From Bryobacterales bacterium (GTDB lineage: Bacteria; Acidobacteriota; Terriglobia; Bryobacterales; Bryobacteraceae), in assembly GCA_025462985.1 (NCBI GenBank), contig JAOAPP010000632.1, positions 1 to 7,039 on the forward strand: a stretch of DNA of 7,039 nucleotides. Direction: 5' to 3'. This document shows, piece after piece, positions 5,659 to 7,039 of this stretch. The number at the start of each line of letters is the position of its first letter. Positions within the stretch are counted from its first letter, which is position 1. The notes below the pieces were generated by a model. The model was not told the DNA's origin and made no database searches. It saw nothing but the letters and a program-made list of their open reading frames with translations. Made by a program: the position numbers and the translations under genes.

Positions 5659-7039
5659 ATGTCATTTCACGGAAGCAACTTCATCGGGTCGGAACTGTCC
5701 GCGGCCGGCCAGAAGGTAATCAAGGCGTTCGATCCACGACAAGGCGCAACCTTAAGCGACACATTTCATGAGGCTACGGCCGAAGAGGTGGATGCGGCGG
5801 TAACGCTCGCGGCGAAGGCCTTCCCGGTGTTCCGCGAGACGAGTGCGGAGAAGGTGGCTGGGTTTCTGGAAGGAATCGCGACCGAGATCGAGGCGCTTGG
5901 CGACGAGCTTATCCAGCGGGCCGCAACCGAATCCGGTCTGCCGAAAGAGCGGCTGACGGGTGAGCGGGCCAGAACGGCAAATCAGCTGAGGCTTTTCGCC
6001 ACTGTTGTAAGGGAAGGCTCCTTTGTCGATGCGCGAATTGACACCGCTCTGCCTGATCGCAAGCCGCTGCCGCGTCCCGATCTGCGTCGAATGATGATCC
6101 CGCTGGGGCCTGTGGCCGTGTTTGGCGCCAGCAACTTTCCGCTTGCATTCTCGGTCGCCGGCGGCGATACCGCCTCGGCTCTCGCGGCCAAATGTCCAGT
6201 GATTGTGAAGGCTCACCCGGCTCATCCAGGCACATCGGAGCTAGTTGCGACAGCAATCATCAGAGCCGTCCAGAAAGCGGGATTGCCGGACGGAACGTTT
6301 TCGATGATCCATGCGGCCGATCCCGAGGTCAGTATATTTCTTGTGAAACATCCGCTCACGAAAGCAGTTTCGTTCACGGGCTCAGAGCGAGCGGGTCGCG
6401 CTATCTTCAATGCCGCGGCGCAGCGCCCTGAACCGATTCCGGCGTATGTCGAGATGGGGAGCAATAATCCTGTATTCGTTTTGCCGGGGGCTCTCGATAG
6501 CTCACTGGATTCAATAGTTCAGGGACTTTTCGCTTCCATCAACGCGGGGGTGGGACAATTCTGCACGTCACCAGGAGTCGTCCTTGGCAGCTCGGGCGAG
6601 AAATTCAAGGCTTTTGGCGAGAAGCTGGCCGCGATGTTTGAGAACGGCGCTCCTGGGACGATGCTCCATCCCTCGATAATGAAGGGATATCGCAGCAACG
6701 TGGAACAGCGGTCGAAAGGGGAGGGCGTCTCCGTAGTTCGTTCCTCACAGACCGCCGATGAAAAGAAAACCGAAGCAACGCCAGTGCTGTTCGAGACCTC
6801 AGCTGAGGTTTGGCTTGGGGACAAGGACCTTGCAGCAGAGATCTTTGGACCAAGCACCGTCCTGGTTCGTTCTGAATCCAAAGCGGAGTTGCTGCGCGTC
6901 GCGGAAGAGTGGAATGGAACGCTGACGGCAACGTTATTCGGTACTCCGAAAGATCTCGAGGAGAACCAGGACCTGATAGTGATCCTACAGAACAAGGCCG
7001 GACGCCTGCTCTTCAACTCTTTCCCTACAGGAGTAGAGG
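5659..7039 (+). CDS. 2-oxoglutarate semialdehyde (2,5-dioxovalerate) dehydrogenase, C-terminus cut by window edge
   Basis: This aldehyde dehydrogenase oxidises 2-oxoglutarate semialdehyde to 2-oxoglutarate, the end step of oxidative pentose, glucarate/galactarate and hydroxyproline degradation. My reading gives 460 codons with no stop before the edge. Relatives are about 520-530 residues, so roughly the last 65 are missing. Visible elements are GASNFPLAFSVAGGDTASAL (156-175) with catalytic N159, VKAHPAHPGTSEL with K184, FTGS (239-242), VEMGSNNPVF with general base E265, VGQFCTSPG with nucleophile C302, EIFGP (394-398) and LLFNSFPTGVE (450-460). The segment GASNFPLAFSVAGGDTASAL together with KAHPAHPG is characteristic of this subgroup, often labelled aldehyde dehydrogenase (NADP(+)). 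Two small departures from the pattern I expect are S304 where CTNPG is common and N269 in EMGSNNPVF. It lies 12 bp after the FAH-family stop and is the third gene of the operon. Subfamily assignment is firm, exact aldehyde likely. Confidence 0.92.
   Translation, partial: MSFHGSNFIGSELSAAGQKVIKAFDPRQGATLSDTFHEATAEEVDAAVTLAAKAFPVFRETSAEKVAGFLEGIATEIEALGDELIQRAATESGLPKERLTGERARTANQLRLFATVVREGSFVDARIDTALPDRKPLPRPDLRRMMIPLGPVAVFGASNFPLAFSVAGGDTASALAAKCPVIVKAHPAHPGTSELVATAIIRAVQKAGLPDGTFSMIHAADPEVSIFLVKHPLTKAVSFTGSERAGRAIFNAAAQRPEPIPAYVEMGSNNPVFVLPGALDSSLDSIVQGLFASINAGVGQFCTSPGVVLGSSGEKFKAFGEKLAAMFENGAPGTMLHPSIMKGYRSNVEQRSKGEGVSVVRSSQTADEKKTEATPVLFETSAEVWLGDKDLAAEIFGPSTVLVRSESKAELLRVAEEWNGTLTATLFGTPKDLEENQDLIVILQNKAGRLLFNSFPTGVE

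Noticed and set aside
5752..6225. 157-codon open frame on the minus strand
   Set aside because: It lies antisense to the N-terminal half of the aldehyde dehydrogenase gene and its translation shows no domain.
1..7039. tRNA or rRNA genes, CRISPR arrays, transposases, attachment sites or long repeats
   Set aside because: Almost all bases lie in recognisable metabolic genes. I saw no repeat-spacer periodicity, no transposase motifs and no cloverleaf-like sequence.

Overview
The window looks like ordinary chromosomal DNA of a free-living, moderately GC-rich heterotrophic bacterium. Nothing in it suggests a phage, plasmid, insertion sequence, CRISPR array or structural RNA. The gene set (glycogen debranching, purine synthesis, an NAD-type isocitrate dehydrogenase and a non-phosphorylating sugar-acid route to 2-oxoglutarate) would suit a soil saprotroph such as an acidobacterium. 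That placement is an inference from gene content only; no marker gene here fixes the taxon.

Left half (1-3720, minus strand). glgX encodes a glycogen debranching enzyme whose C-terminus runs off the left edge. It is read from 1992 leftwards and preceded by a 186-bp gap. Upstream of it lies complete purH (bifunctional AICAR transformylase/IMP cyclohydrolase). The gap holds a possible 49-codon ORF whose stop overlaps the glgX start codon as TAATG. No clear terminator separates purH from glgX, so read-through is possible.

Centre (3721-3786). A 66-bp divergent intergenic region must hold the 5' signals of both purH (leftward) and the rightward operon. The rightward gene starts with GTG, has no Shine-Dalgarno sequence, and lies 7 bases after a TAGAAT box, so it may be leaderless.

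Right half (3787-7039, plus strand). This is a tight three-gene operon: an NAD-type isocitrate dehydrogenase, an FAH-superfamily dehydratase resembling 2-keto-3-deoxy-D-arabinonate/xylonate dehydratase, and a 2-oxoglutarate semialdehyde (2,5-dioxovalerate) dehydrogenase cut by the right edge. Spacers are 6 and 12 bp, and both internal genes have good Shine-Dalgarno sequences overlapping or abutting the previous stop codon. The last two genes fit the final two steps of a Weimberg-type oxidative pentose pathway (2-keto-3-deoxypentonate to 2-oxoglutarate semialdehyde to 2-oxoglutarate). The first gene makes 2-oxoglutarate from isocitrate, so the operon groups two routes to one metabolite. The sugar dehydrogenase, lactonase and pentonate dehydratase of such a pathway are not in the window.

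No wholly new system is visible. The points most worth a second look are the 2-oxoglutarate operon, its possibly leaderless first gene, the small ORF coupled to glgX, and an in-phase A_AAA_AAA heptamer inside glgX.
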